16,074 nucleotides of DNA from Desulfobulbus sp. (lineage in GTDB: Bacteria > Desulfobacterota > Desulfobulbia > Desulfobulbales > Desulfobulbaceae). Below the pieces are notes generated by a model. That model had not been told where the DNA came from, searched no databases, and worked only from the letters and a program-made list of their open reading frames with translations. The position numbers and the translations under genes were made by a program. Location of the stretch: the NCBI GenBank assembly GCA_028684915.1, contig JAQUEZ010000135.1, positions 1-16,074 of the forward strand, read 5' to 3'. Positions 1 through 7,200 of the stretch are shown in pieces. Position 1 is the stretch's first letter. Each line of letters begins with the position of its first letter.

Positions 1-531
1 TCCTCTGGGGTGGGCTGCTGCGGGGTTGGAGTTGCTCCAACGGGGGATCGGTGCCGACTCGAGAGGTTCCAGCCCCTTTGGGAAAAACATTTGAATCCAC
101 GGGCCAGGGTTGAGCTGGGAGGGCAATTGGGGGCAAGTGGGCTTATCCACGCTATGATGGATATCTCGGACGGGTTATCCACCGACCTGGCGCATCTCTG
201 TGCGGCCTCCGCTGTCGGAGGCCAATTTTCTGCGGAACAATTGCCTGGGAACTCTCTGCTTGCACAGGCTGCACACCTAACCGGCCATGATCCGCTGCAG
301 TGGGCCATTGCCGGGGGGGAAGATTTTGAACTTCTTTTTACTGCCGCGCCCGAGTCGGCATCCCAGATACGGCTTATTGGCCAAGAGTGCGGCTTGAAGC
401 TTTTCCCGATCGGCACGATCAGGCTCGGAAAAGGAGTCTCAATGCTTTGCCCGCGCCCTGATGGAACCCTTCTCGAACAATCAGTTTCCTACCAGGGATT
501 TGATCATTTTCGCGACGAGTGCGGAGGTTAG
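1..531 (+). CDS. thiL: Thiamine-monophosphate kinase, C-terminal part (5' truncated by window edge)
   Basis: ThiL phosphorylates thiamine monophosphate to thiamine diphosphate, the last step of cofactor synthesis in the cytoplasm. The frame is open from base 1, so the gene starts upstream; the GTG at 10 is not a real start. About 176 codons remain. Two family signatures are visible: MDISDGLSTDL, the second-half metal/substrate motif of the PurM/ThiL fold, and GGEDFELLFT near the middle of the C-terminal half. The end, around YQGFDHF, is where ThiL proteins normally finish, so the 3' end looks intact. The stop TAG is at 529-531 and the next gene starts two bases later, so the two are probably co-transcribed. 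The family call is firm; nothing can be said about the missing N-terminal half. Confidence 0.93.
   Translation, partial: SSGVGCCGVGVAPTGDRCRLERFQPLWEKHLNPRARVELGGQLGASGLIHAMMDISDGLSTDLAHLCAASAVGGQFSAEQLPGNSLLAQAAHLTGHDPLQWAIAGGEDFELLFTAAPESASQIRLIGQECGLKLFPIGTIRLGKGVSMLCPRPDGTLLEQSVSYQGFDHFRDECGG
523..527 (+). promoter_or_regulatory. Ribosome binding site that sets the start of the dikinase-like gene
   Basis: GGAGG lies inside the last codons of thiL, five bases before the ATG at 533. The alternative in-frame ATG at 461 would overlap thiL by 71 bases and has no comparable site. This supports 533 as the start, with translation coupled to the end of thiL. Confidence 0.7.
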
Positions 532-532
532 G

Positions 533-3055
533 ATGCAGGTTGGGGCCCTTTTTAAACATTGGTCACTCAGGCTTTTGGCACCGGACCTGGTGCTGCAGAA
601 TACCTACGATAATTTTAAAACTCTGCTTGCCTGTGACGGGCGTTGCCATGCGCTGATGGCCGAGTTTGAAGCCCTGTACCATAATGGTCAGCGTGAGGAT
701 TTTGCGAGAACACGAATCCGTCATCGCCGGTTGACCGAGGCGGTTGTGGGCATGGTCAGTGCTTTGGAACAGATGTCTCCCCGTGCGGCCCATGGGCTGC
801 GGGATTATGTCAACAAATACGATTTTTACATTCACCTCCAGCTCGCTCCACCGGAACGATTTCTTATCCCACCATTTGTCGTTGACCATACGAGCCTGGT
901 CGAGGCCGGACTGGTCGGCAATAAAAGCCATCGCCTGGTCGAGCTGCAGATCGGTGCTCAGGTTCCTGCTCCAAAGGGATTTACCATCACCAGCACCACC
1001 TTTGATCTCCTGCTTGCACATAACCAGGTCCGTCCGGCCATTGATCTTTTGTTGGCGGCCATCGATTTTTCCGATTTTCAGGGCTTGGAGCACATCTCCC
1101 AGGCTTTGGCAACCATGGTGTCCCATCTGGAAATCCCCTCGCAGGTAGAGCAGGAAATTTATGCAGCCTATGATGCGTTGACCGGGGAGGAGGGGACGCC
1201 TGCTCGGGTGGCAGTTCGTTCTTCGGCGCAGCAGGAAGATGGCAGCCATAGTTTTGCCGGTCAATACCATTCGGTTCTTGGGGTAGGGCGACAGCAACTC
1301 CTCTCCGCCTACCTGGAAGTGTTGGCCTCCAAATACACGTCTGAGGCTCTGTTGTATCGAATTCACGCCGGACTTTCCGATGAAGAAGCCTCGATGGCGG
1401 TGTTGGTGTTGAGCATGGTGGAGGCGGTGGCTGCCGGCGTGGTCTATACCCGAGATCCGATGGGAGGATCTGTTCCCTCACTGCTGGTACAGAGTATCCA
1501 CGGGCTTGGCCTTCCTCTGGTCAGTGGTGAAGTGGTGCCGGAAGTTTTTACCTTCCCACCCGAGGGTTTGCAGCCGTCTGCGTACTGTCAGGGCCAGCAA
1601 GCGGACCAACTGGTGCTGCAATCAGGCAAGGTTGTCCGGGTTCCCTGTGTGGCAGACAAGCCGACCCTCACCCGTGAGCAGGTAAACGAACTTGCCGTGA
1701 TCTCACGCAGAATTGAATCCTTTTACGATGGAACACCACAAGATATTGAATGGGCACTTGATTCTGCCGGTCGGATTGTCATTTTGCAGGCAAGACCCCT
1801 GGAAACAGATTCGCCGGCGGATCGAGCGACCAAGGAATCGGCAAAAGGCAGTTGTATACAGAGTCCGCCGATTTTATGTGGAGCCATACCCGCTTCAACG
1901 GGCGTTGCGAGCGGTCGTGTCCACCATGCGGATACGTTACCTCAGGATGGTGGGCAGGAAAAAGTGATCCTGGTCACCCGTCATATTGCCCCCTCATTGG
2001 TCAGGCACATCCATCAACTCTCGGCTGTCGTCTGTGAACAAGGGGCGGTCACCGGCCATTTTGCCACTGTGTGTCGTGAATTCGGAGTCGTGCTGTTGGT
2101 GAGTGCGCAGGGCGCCCTCCAGTGTTTGCAGCCGGGTATGGAGGTGACGGTTGACGGTTACCAAGGCATCGTCTATGAAGGTTTTATTAGTGAATGGTTG
2201 CAAGGTGATACAGGGCACAAGCAGAAGAAATCGGACGGATATGGGCAACGGATACGCAAAATCTTGGATTATATCACACCGCTGCACCTGGTTAACCCCC
2301 AGGAAAGCAATTTTCGTCCCCAATCCTGTCGATCATTGCATGATATTATCCGTTATGCCCATGAAATGGCCGTGCAGTCCATGTTCGGCCTTGGCGAGAT
2401 GACCGGAGGCGCATCCTCGCGTAGCCGCAAATTGGCGACAGATCTGCCGCTTGATATCTATCTGCTCGATGTAGGCGGAGCTTTTGCCGACAGCGGCAAG
2501 AAATCTATTTCGCCGCAACGGTTGCACGCAAAGCCGTTCCTGGCCCTGTGGCAGGGACTCTCGCACCCGGAAATCGATTGGCAGAGCCACCTCCATTTCG
2601 ACTGGCAGGGTTTTGGCGACATGGCCTTGTCAGGCGGTATTGCTGAGGGTGATGCGCGCCAATTCGGCTCTTACGCGGTTATCAGTCCGGATTATTTGAA
2701 TCTCAATATGCGATTCGGTTTTCATTTCACCCTGATAGACTGCCTCTGCGGAACGGAAAGCCGGGCCAACCACTGTCATCTGCGGTTTGCCGGTGGTGGT
2801 GGCAACAGCAAGGGGAGGGCTGTCCGGATTCTTCTGTTACAAAACATTCTCGGACGGTTGGGATTTGAGGTCCAGGTACTGGGAGATCTCCTGGATGCCC
2901 GCTTAAGCGGTTGGCCGATGGCGGATCTGCTGCCACTGTTAACCGAGGTCGGACGTCTGCTGGGCATGACCAAGCTGCTTGATATGGTGTTGAGTGAAGA
3001 AGATGTGGATCAACGGGTCGAACAATTTTTCAATTCTACCACGACCAATCCCTGA
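533..3055 (+). CDS. PEP synthase/PPDK-like phosphotransferase with an atypical C-terminal domain
   Basis: About 840 aa. After a roughly 120-residue N-terminal region of unknown role comes a pyruvate phosphate dikinase ATP-grasp domain (about 125-425): GNKSHRLVEL near 129, AVRSSAQQED near 227-236, a glycine-rich GVVYTRDPMGG, and DIEWA plus ILQARPLE at its end. A phosphohistidine swivel domain follows (about 445-555), with VTGH placing the expected catalytic histidine at about H509. True PEP synthase and PPDK then have a TIM-barrel that binds PEP/pyruvate. Here the last 270 residues instead carry LHDIIRYAHEMAV, YLNLNMRFGFHFTLID and RFAGGGGNSKGRA, which do not resemble that barrel. ATP-dependent autophosphorylation on histidine is likely; the acceptor substrate is unknown. 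I recall similar proteins in deltaproteobacteria annotated only as PEP/pyruvate-binding proteins. The stop TGA is also the first three bases of a dispersed repeat. Confidence 0.85.
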   Translation: MQVGALFKHWSLRLLAPDLVLQNTYDNFKTLLACDGRCHALMAEFEALYHNGQREDFARTRIRHRRLTEAVVGMVSALEQMSPRAAHGLRDYVNKYDFYIHLQLAPPERFLIPPFVVDHTSLVEAGLVGNKSHRLVELQIGAQVPAPKGFTITSTTFDLLLAHNQVRPAIDLLLAAIDFSDFQGLEHISQALATMVSHLEIPSQVEQEIYAAYDALTGEEGTPARVAVRSSAQQEDGSHSFAGQYHSVLGVGRQQLLSAYLEVLASKYTSEALLYRIHAGLSDEEASMAVLVLSMVEAVAAGVVYTRDPMGGSVPSLLVQSIHGLGLPLVSGEVVPEVFTFPPEGLQPSAYCQGQQADQLVLQSGKVVRVPCVADKPTLTREQVNELAVISRRIESFYDGTPQDIEWALDSAGRIVILQARPLETDSPADRATKESAKGSCIQSPPILCGAIPASTGVASGRVHHADTLPQDGGQEKVILVTRHIAPSLVRHIHQLSAVVCEQGAVTGHFATVCREFGVVLLVSAQGALQCLQPGMEVTVDGYQGIVYEGFISEWLQGDTGHKQKKSDGYGQRIRKILDYITPLHLVNPQESNFRPQSCRSLHDIIRYAHEMAVQSMFGLGEMTGGASSRSRKLATDLPLDIYLLDVGGAFADSGKKSISPQRLHAKPFLALWQGLSHPEIDWQSHLHFDWQGFGDMALSGGIAEGDARQFGSYAVISPDYLNLNMRFGFHFTLIDCLCGTESRANHCHLRFAGGGGNSKGRAVRILLLQNILGRLGFEVQVLGDLLDARLSGWPMADLLPLLTEVGRLLGMTKLLDMVLSEEDVDQRVEQFFNSTTTNP

Positions 3056-3215
3056 TAGATTCGTAAAAAATCCATCACACTCTAAGAGATGGCTAAGTAA
3101 AAACAAAGAGATACAAGGAATAGTGTTTATTTCGGCGCGAAGGCATACAACTGGTATGTCGAGTGTCTGGAAAAACGCTGCGACGCAGTAGGTCGAAGTT
3201 TTTACGACGCCATCA
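3053..3215 (+). repeat. MITE-like dispersed repeat, copy A
   Basis: About 163 bp, matching 9201-9364 in the same orientation at roughly 89% by hand alignment (17 substitutions and one indel). The ends are imperfect inverted repeats: left TGATAGATTCGTAAAAA, right (reverse complement) TGATGGCGTCGTAAAAA. Internal stems CATAC/GTATG (loop AACTG) and CTGCG-A-CGCAG are shared with copy B. No matching target duplication is visible here: the left flank is ATCCC and the right flank ATTTT. The first three bases serve as the stop codon of the preceding gene. There is no transposase, so this would be a non-autonomous element. Confidence 0.8.
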
Positions 3216-3259
3216 ATTTTTACGAGAACGATAAACCTTAGCCCTTACAACCTGTTTGC

Positions 3260-4303
3260 ATGTATCAGCTCAACTGGATTACCGACCATCTGGCCACCGG
3301 GCATGCGCCCATGTCCTATGAAGATCTGGAGTCGATTCGCACCCAAGGCATCCGTGCCATCGTCAACCTCTGCGGTGAGTTTTGCGATTTGCACCAGATT
3401 GAGGAGGAGAGCGGTTTTGATGTCTACTATTTGCCGGTCGCCGACGAGTGTGCCCCGGATCTGGCAGAAATGGAAAAGACTCTGGATTGGATGGATGAGG
3501 CCCTCTACCTCGATAAAAAAGTCCTGGTGCATTGTCGGATGGGCCATGGTCGTACCGGTACCTTTATCGCCGCCTATCTGCTCCGGCGCGGCTTTGACTT
3601 CAAAGGCGCAGAGAGTACCATGAAAGGGCGGAATGCCAATCCCGCGACCTTTACCCAGCGCAGATTTTTGAAAAAATATGATCGTCAGGTCGGCGGGTTG
3701 CACGCAGGATCCCCTAAAATCGACAATCGGCCCGCGCAAGACCTTCCCCCCCAACTTCATGCCTACGAGCAACTGCTCTTTGATGCGGACCATCATTTCG
3801 GACTTTGCGGGGAATCTTCCGCATGTGGCCGTGAGCAGTTGGGCTGCTGCCATATACCCTTTGAACTCTCACTTGTTGAAAGCATGCATCTCAGTCAGGC
3901 GGCTAATAAATGTTTAAAGAACAAAGAGCGGCAGCAGGTGATTGACCGCGCTTTTACCTTGGCTCACCATTTAAAAGCATTGCATCATCAGTTTCCGGGA
4001 AAAAACATTGGAGCGTTAGTTGAGGAGGGCAATGGTGCTGACTTGAGCTGCCCGCTGCTTGGCGAAGAGGGTTGCCAGATTTTTGATGATCGGCCACCGC
4101 GATGCCGCTATTGGTTTATTCCAGAGGACAACGAGGACCTCCGCCTGCTTTTTCGTGAAATTACAGCACTCTCCCGGCAGACTTTTCTCACCATTACCGG
4201 TCAGCAGCCACCAGTAACTGATTTGCGCTTCTCTTCGGCCGACACCCTGTCGGGAAAATTTATCGAGCTCTATTTTCAGGCCATGCTCCAGGTAAATGAA
4301 TAG
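3260..4303 (+). CDS. Dual-specificity-type phosphatase fused to a YkgJ-like cysteine-cluster domain
   Basis: 347 aa, two parts. Residues 1-140 are a cysteine-based phosphatase of the dual-specificity/tyrosine type: the P-loop HCRMGHGRTG at 91-100 fits HCX5R with nucleophile C92 and R98, and D62 in VADE sits where the general acid is expected. Residues 170-347 resemble the YkgJ/UPF0153 metal-chelating family, with C183, C189 and CC at 196-197, then SCPLLGEEGCQIFDDRPPRC supplying C264, C272 and C282. This last block is the family hallmark. No signal peptide is seen, so it should be cytoplasmic. The ATG at 3260 lacks a clear Shine-Dalgarno sequence, and copy A of the repeat lies just upstream. 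A sigma-54 regulator starts 12 bases after the stop, and a stand-alone YkgJ protein follows it, suggesting one operon. The substrate is unknown. Confidence 0.85.
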   Translation: MYQLNWITDHLATGHAPMSYEDLESIRTQGIRAIVNLCGEFCDLHQIEEESGFDVYYLPVADECAPDLAEMEKTLDWMDEALYLDKKVLVHCRMGHGRTGTFIAAYLLRRGFDFKGAESTMKGRNANPATFTQRRFLKKYDRQVGGLHAGSPKIDNRPAQDLPPQLHAYEQLLFDADHHFGLCGESSACGREQLGCCHIPFELSLVESMHLSQAANKCLKNKERQQVIDRAFTLAHHLKALHHQFPGKNIGALVEEGNGADLSCPLLGEEGCQIFDDRPPRCRYWFIPEDNEDLRLLFREITALSRQTFLTITGQQPPVTDLRFSSADTLSGKFIELYFQAMLQVNE

Positions 4304-4315
4304 GAGACGTGAGTG

Positions 4316-5728
4316 ATGACTACGATTGCCAAGGTGCTCATCGTTGATGACGAGCGCGACATGCTTAATTTGCTGGCCAAGGTCCTGAGTAAAAAAGCCG
4401 GTTATTGCGTTTCCACGGCGACCTCGGCTGAAGAGGCTTTGGAAGTTGTCCGGGTGGATTTACCTGATGCAGTGCTCACAGACATCAAGATGCCAGGTAT
4501 GGATGGGCTGACTTTTCTCCACCACCTGCAGACCTTTGACCCTTCGTTGACAACCATTGTCATGACCGGGTACGGAACCATTGAGATGGCGGTGCAGGCA
4601 CTGAAAGATGGTGCCTATGATTTCGTTGAAAAACCCTTTGATAATGAACGGATTTTGCTTACGGTCCGTCGGGCGCTTGAGCGCACCCGGCTGTTGCGTG
4701 AAAATGTTCAGCTGCAGCATCAGCTGTGCGACCAGGATTTTGGGCACGGTTTTGTCGGGCGTTCGAAGGCGCTTGTCCGTACCCTGGAGCTGCTGCATCG
4801 GGTGGCCCAAAGTAATGTCACCGTGCTGATTCGGGGAGAATCCGGCACTGGCAAGGAATTGGCGGCAAAGGCCCTGCATGCCATGTCACCCCGTGCAGAT
4901 CGTCCGATAATTACAGTGAACTGTCCGGCACTTCCTGAACATATTCTTGAGAGTGAGCTTTTTGGGTACAAAAAAGGGGCCTTTACCGGAGCGGATCGAG
5001 ATAAAACCGGTTTGTTTGTCGAAGCCGACGGGTCCACCCTGGTCCTTGATGAAGTCGCTGATATTCCGGTGAGCGTCCAGACCAAATTGTTGCGGGTTCT
5101 CCAAGAAAAAGAAGTTCAGCCGCTGGGGCAGAACAAAACATTTGCCGTGGATGTACGGGTGATCGCATCCACCAATCAGGATCTGGAGGCCAAGATCCGG
5201 CGGGGAGAGTTCCGCGAGGATCTGTTTTACCGGCTCAATGTCATGACCGTCACCATGCCCAGCCTGGCAACCATGGTCGGTGATATACCTCTGCTGGCCC
5301 AGCATTTACTTGAGCGGTTCTGCCGCGAACATGGCCGTCAGGATCTCGAACTCAGTGATGAGGCATTGCAGGCTCTGGTGCAGCATCGGTGGCAGGGCAA
5401 TGTGCGCCAGCTGCAAAACGTGATCAGTCGGGCGGTTCTGCTCTGCCAGGGGCCGCTGATCGAGGTGGAGGATTTATGGGAGCAGGAGGCCACCCTGGCC
5501 GGTGTCTTGCCTGCCTCGGCCACCTTGCTGGACGAGAATTGGGTAAGGCTCTCTTATAAAGATGCAAAAAATCAGCTTCTTGAAGAGTTTAATGCCCGCT
5601 ATCTGAGCGAGGCCTTGAAGGCTGCTGGGGGCAACGTTACTGTTGCAGCGCGACACTGTGGTATGGAGCGGCAAGCGTTTCAGCGTCTGCTGCGCAGGTA
5701 TCATATTGAATCAAGGAGTTTCCGCTGA
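4316..5728 (+). CDS. NtrC-family sigma-54-dependent response regulator
   Basis: 470 aa from ATG 4316; a GTG three bases earlier is equally possible. The AGGAGA at 4302-4307 fits either start. Domains: receiver (about 5-120) with acidic pair D11-D12, phosphoacceptor D56 in TDIKMPG and K106; AAA+ domain (about 145-380) with Walker A GESGTGKE at 174-181, sigma-54 contact loop GAFTGA at 221-226 and Walker B LVLDEV at 242-247; and a C-terminal Fis-type helix-turn-helix around VTVAARHCGMERQAF. All key residues are present, so it should be an active, phosphorylation-controlled activator of -24/-12 promoters. No histidine kinase lies next to it, so its partner is unclear; the kinase at 7197-8759 is a candidate. 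Its stop overlaps the next start by one base (TGATG). Confidence 0.95.
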   Translation: MTTIAKVLIVDDERDMLNLLAKVLSKKAGYCVSTATSAEEALEVVRVDLPDAVLTDIKMPGMDGLTFLHHLQTFDPSLTTIVMTGYGTIEMAVQALKDGAYDFVEKPFDNERILLTVRRALERTRLLRENVQLQHQLCDQDFGHGFVGRSKALVRTLELLHRVAQSNVTVLIRGESGTGKELAAKALHAMSPRADRPIITVNCPALPEHILESELFGYKKGAFTGADRDKTGLFVEADGSTLVLDEVADIPVSVQTKLLRVLQEKEVQPLGQNKTFAVDVRVIASTNQDLEAKIRRGEFREDLFYRLNVMTVTMPSLATMVGDIPLLAQHLLERFCREHGRQDLELSDEALQALVQHRWQGNVRQLQNVISRAVLLCQGPLIEVEDLWEQEATLAGVLPASATLLDENWVRLSYKDAKNQLLEEFNARYLSEALKAAGGNVTVAARHCGMERQAFQRLLRRYHIESRSFR

Positions 5729-6153
5729 TGAGCAATAACCCAAAAAACTATGTGTTGGCTGGAAATAAATCCTTTTGCAATTTTTGCCCGGCCTATTGCT
5801 GCTATCGTTTACCCGGCTCTTCGCTGCTGTTGACCTCTGATGATATCAATCGCATTGCCCGCCATTTTACCATCAGCGACGGTGAGGTGCGTCATCGATA
5901 TCTGGAGAATAGAAACACCTTTCGTACCCGAGAAGACGGCTCCTGTGTGTTTCTTGCCCCGGGAAAAATGTGTAAACGTTGTGCTATTCATGATGCAAGA
6001 CCCCGTCAATGCAGGGAATTCCCCTATGACAAACCCTGTCCATACCTTGAAAATGGAGAGTTGCTCGAGATACTCCAGCCCCGGATTGAACAGAGCCTGG
6101 GCAATACGGATGGCTTCATCAACAATCAAAAAAGAAAGAAGACCCAACTGTAA
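5728..6153 (+). CDS. YkgJ/UPF0153-family cysteine-cluster protein
   Basis: 141 aa, cytoplasmic. The family pattern is clear: FCNFCPAYCC gives C17, C20, C24 and C25, and the second block has C73, C82, C85, the typical IHDARPRQCREFPY with C95, and C104. These cysteines are thought to bind zinc or an iron-sulfur centre; the biochemical role of the family is poorly known. It is translationally coupled to the regulator upstream (TGATG junction) and has its own AAGGAG at 5713-5718. A second domain of the same family occurs two genes earlier, fused to a phosphatase, which suggests both act in one process. The lysine-rich tail after about residue 130 looks disordered. Confidence 0.85.
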   Translation: MSNNPKNYVLAGNKSFCNFCPAYCCYRLPGSSLLLTSDDINRIARHFTISDGEVRHRYLENRNTFRTREDGSCVFLAPGKMCKRCAIHDARPRQCREFPYDKPCPYLENGELLEILQPRIEQSLGNTDGFINNQKRKKTQL

Positions 6154-6221
6154 ATACAGCAGTTTACGGGTCGTTATCATGATGGCCTGTTAAAAAAACA
6201 AAATCTGAGCAGTCGCGTAAA

Positions 6222-6379
6222 GGTCGGGGAAAGAAAAAAGTATTCGAATAATGCGCCGGATTTCGGTTCGGATACAAGGCGCTTTAACTGGTGAATATCA
6301 AGCATATTAAATAGTTAAAGCAACGCCGTAGCCGGACCAAAAGACAAGCAGGATTGGCTAATTTTTTTTTCCGCGACCC
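6222..6379. repeat. Putative MITE-like/structured element with nested stem-loop
   Basis: The ends are imperfect inverted repeats: left GGTCGGGGAAAGAAAAAAG, right (reverse complement) GGGTCGCGGAAAAAAAAA. TAAA flanks both sides (6218-6221 and 6380-6383). Inside is the palindrome TATTCGAATA (6241-6250) and a nested stem: GGTTCGG (6265-6271) with CCGGACC (6332-6338), and GGC-GCTTTAACT (6278-6289) with AGTTAAAGC-aac-GCC (6313-6327), enclosing a 23-base loop. There is only one copy in the window, so its repeat nature is inferred. Confidence 0.5.
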
Positions 6380-6660
6380 TAAAGTCAATACAGCGTGTTG
6401 TGCGAAGCTCTGAACGCCGTTTTTCTGATTTTACCCCAAAAGCTCCTTGCCTGAGCGCGGTTTCCTTAACGGCTAGTCCGTCATTCCCCCCTTATTTTAT
6501 CTTACTTTTCGGGCACTGCAGTATTTCTGTTGCTGATGCGTCATTTTTGCTGCGCCCTAATTTTTAATTTTTCCGTTTCGAGCGGAAGCGGTATCCTATA
6601 GAAGAAAAGGAAATAACGATAATTCAGGACGTTAATTTTCTCTTTTCCAGTGTGGGATTT

Positions 6661-6676
6661 TGGCATTCTCTGTGCT
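6661..6676 (+). promoter_or_regulatory. Candidate sigma-54 (-24/-12) promoter
   Basis: TGGCATTCTCTGTGCT matches the consensus TGGCAC-N5-TTGCW at the essential -24 GG and -12 GC, with the correct spacing. It lies 48 bases before the ATG at 6724, predicting a transcript start near 6687. The sigma-54 activator gene about 1 kb upstream makes this more credible. Confidence 0.5.
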
Positions 6677-6723
6677 TTAGGGATGTAACGTCGACAGTAT
6701 CTTGTAGACTCAAGGAAAGGATA

Positions 6724-7200
6724 ATGATCAAAACCGCATTCCAACCTATAGGGCTTATTGTACTGCTCGTCTTGCTGGCAATGCCCGGTGAGGCATTGGC
6801 TCTTCAGGTTCATGGAGAACCCGAGGGACTCTATGTCCATCAGATGGCGCATCTGCACTACATTTTTGCCCTTGGTTATTTTTACTGGGATATTCGCAGT
6901 ACCTCCTTTACCGGTCGAGGGTGGCGATATCTGCAGATGTTCTGTCTGCTCATGACCTGTTGGAACCTGCTGGCCTTTGTCGGGCATATTGCCGGTGCGT
7001 ATCTGGATCCTGAATCGTTGATCCAGACAGATTGTTATCTCGGTACCCGCCTGCTCCATCCGATCACTCTCAACAAATATCTTTATTACATTACCAAGCT
7101 TGATCATCTGATCTATGTGCCGGCAATGTTTTTTCTCTTTCTCGGTCTGCGCTCCTTCTATCACTCTGTGGCAAAAACAGGAGTAGGAGGGCGACTATGA
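6724..7200 (+). CDS. Small histidine-rich multi-pass membrane protein, likely sensor partner
   Basis: 158 aa from ATG 6724, preceded by AAGGAAAGGA; an ATG 72 bases earlier would add a non-membrane leader and has no ribosome site. Residues 8-26 form a hydrophobic N-terminus ending AMPGEALA, a signal peptide or first membrane segment. Three more hydrophobic segments follow, near 40-58, 70-92 and 120-146. Several histidines lie in or next to them: H39, H43, H45, H88 (FVGH), H112, H128 and H147. Such placement could bind heme or a metal, but no family motif proves this. The stop overlaps the kinase start by four bases (ATGA), so the two are translated together and probably form one membrane sensor. 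I do not recognise a named family. Confidence 0.75.
   Translation: MIKTAFQPIGLIVLLVLLAMPGEALALQVHGEPEGLYVHQMAHLHYIFALGYFYWDIRSTSFTGRGWRYLQMFCLLMTCWNLLAFVGHIAGAYLDPESLIQTDCYLGTRLLHPITLNKYLYYITKLDHLIYVPAMFFLFLGLRSFYHSVAKTGVGGRL

Larger units (their letters stand above)
6154..6723. other. 570-base gene-free region with structured element and promoter
   Basis: No reading frame here looks coding on either strand; the long reverse frame from 6541 is a shadow of the gene at 6724. The stretch holds an inverted-repeat element (about 6222-6379), a short inverted repeat TTCCG-N7-CGGAA (6571-6587), and a candidate -24/-12 promoter (6661-6676). At 6177-6199 the bases TGATGGCCTGTTAAAAAAAC loosely resemble the terminal repeat of the 3053/9201 element, possibly a decayed end. 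No convincing intrinsic terminator is seen after the gene ending at 6153. Confidence 0.6.

Noticed and set aside
461..532. Earlier ATG for the dikinase-like protein
   Set aside because: It would overlap the conserved end of thiL by 71 bases and lacks a ribosome site; ATG 533 has GGAGG five bases upstream.
563..1366. A 267-codon open frame on the - strand
   Set aside because: It is a shadow of the dikinase-like gene, whose ATP-grasp motifs lie in the + frame of the same bases.
3178..3215. Intrinsic terminator in repeat copy A (CTGCGACGCAG, then TTTTT)
   Set aside because: The palindrome has a one-base centre, and the T-run begins several bases later inside the inverted end of the element. 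It does not have terminator geometry.
2994..3372. Short + frames at 2994-3191 and 9160-9372 that share a peptide (SHSKRWLSKN)
   Set aside because: The likeness comes from the DNA repeat. The frames begin in different unrelated genes, and an indel between the copies breaks the shared frame, so coding is unlikely.
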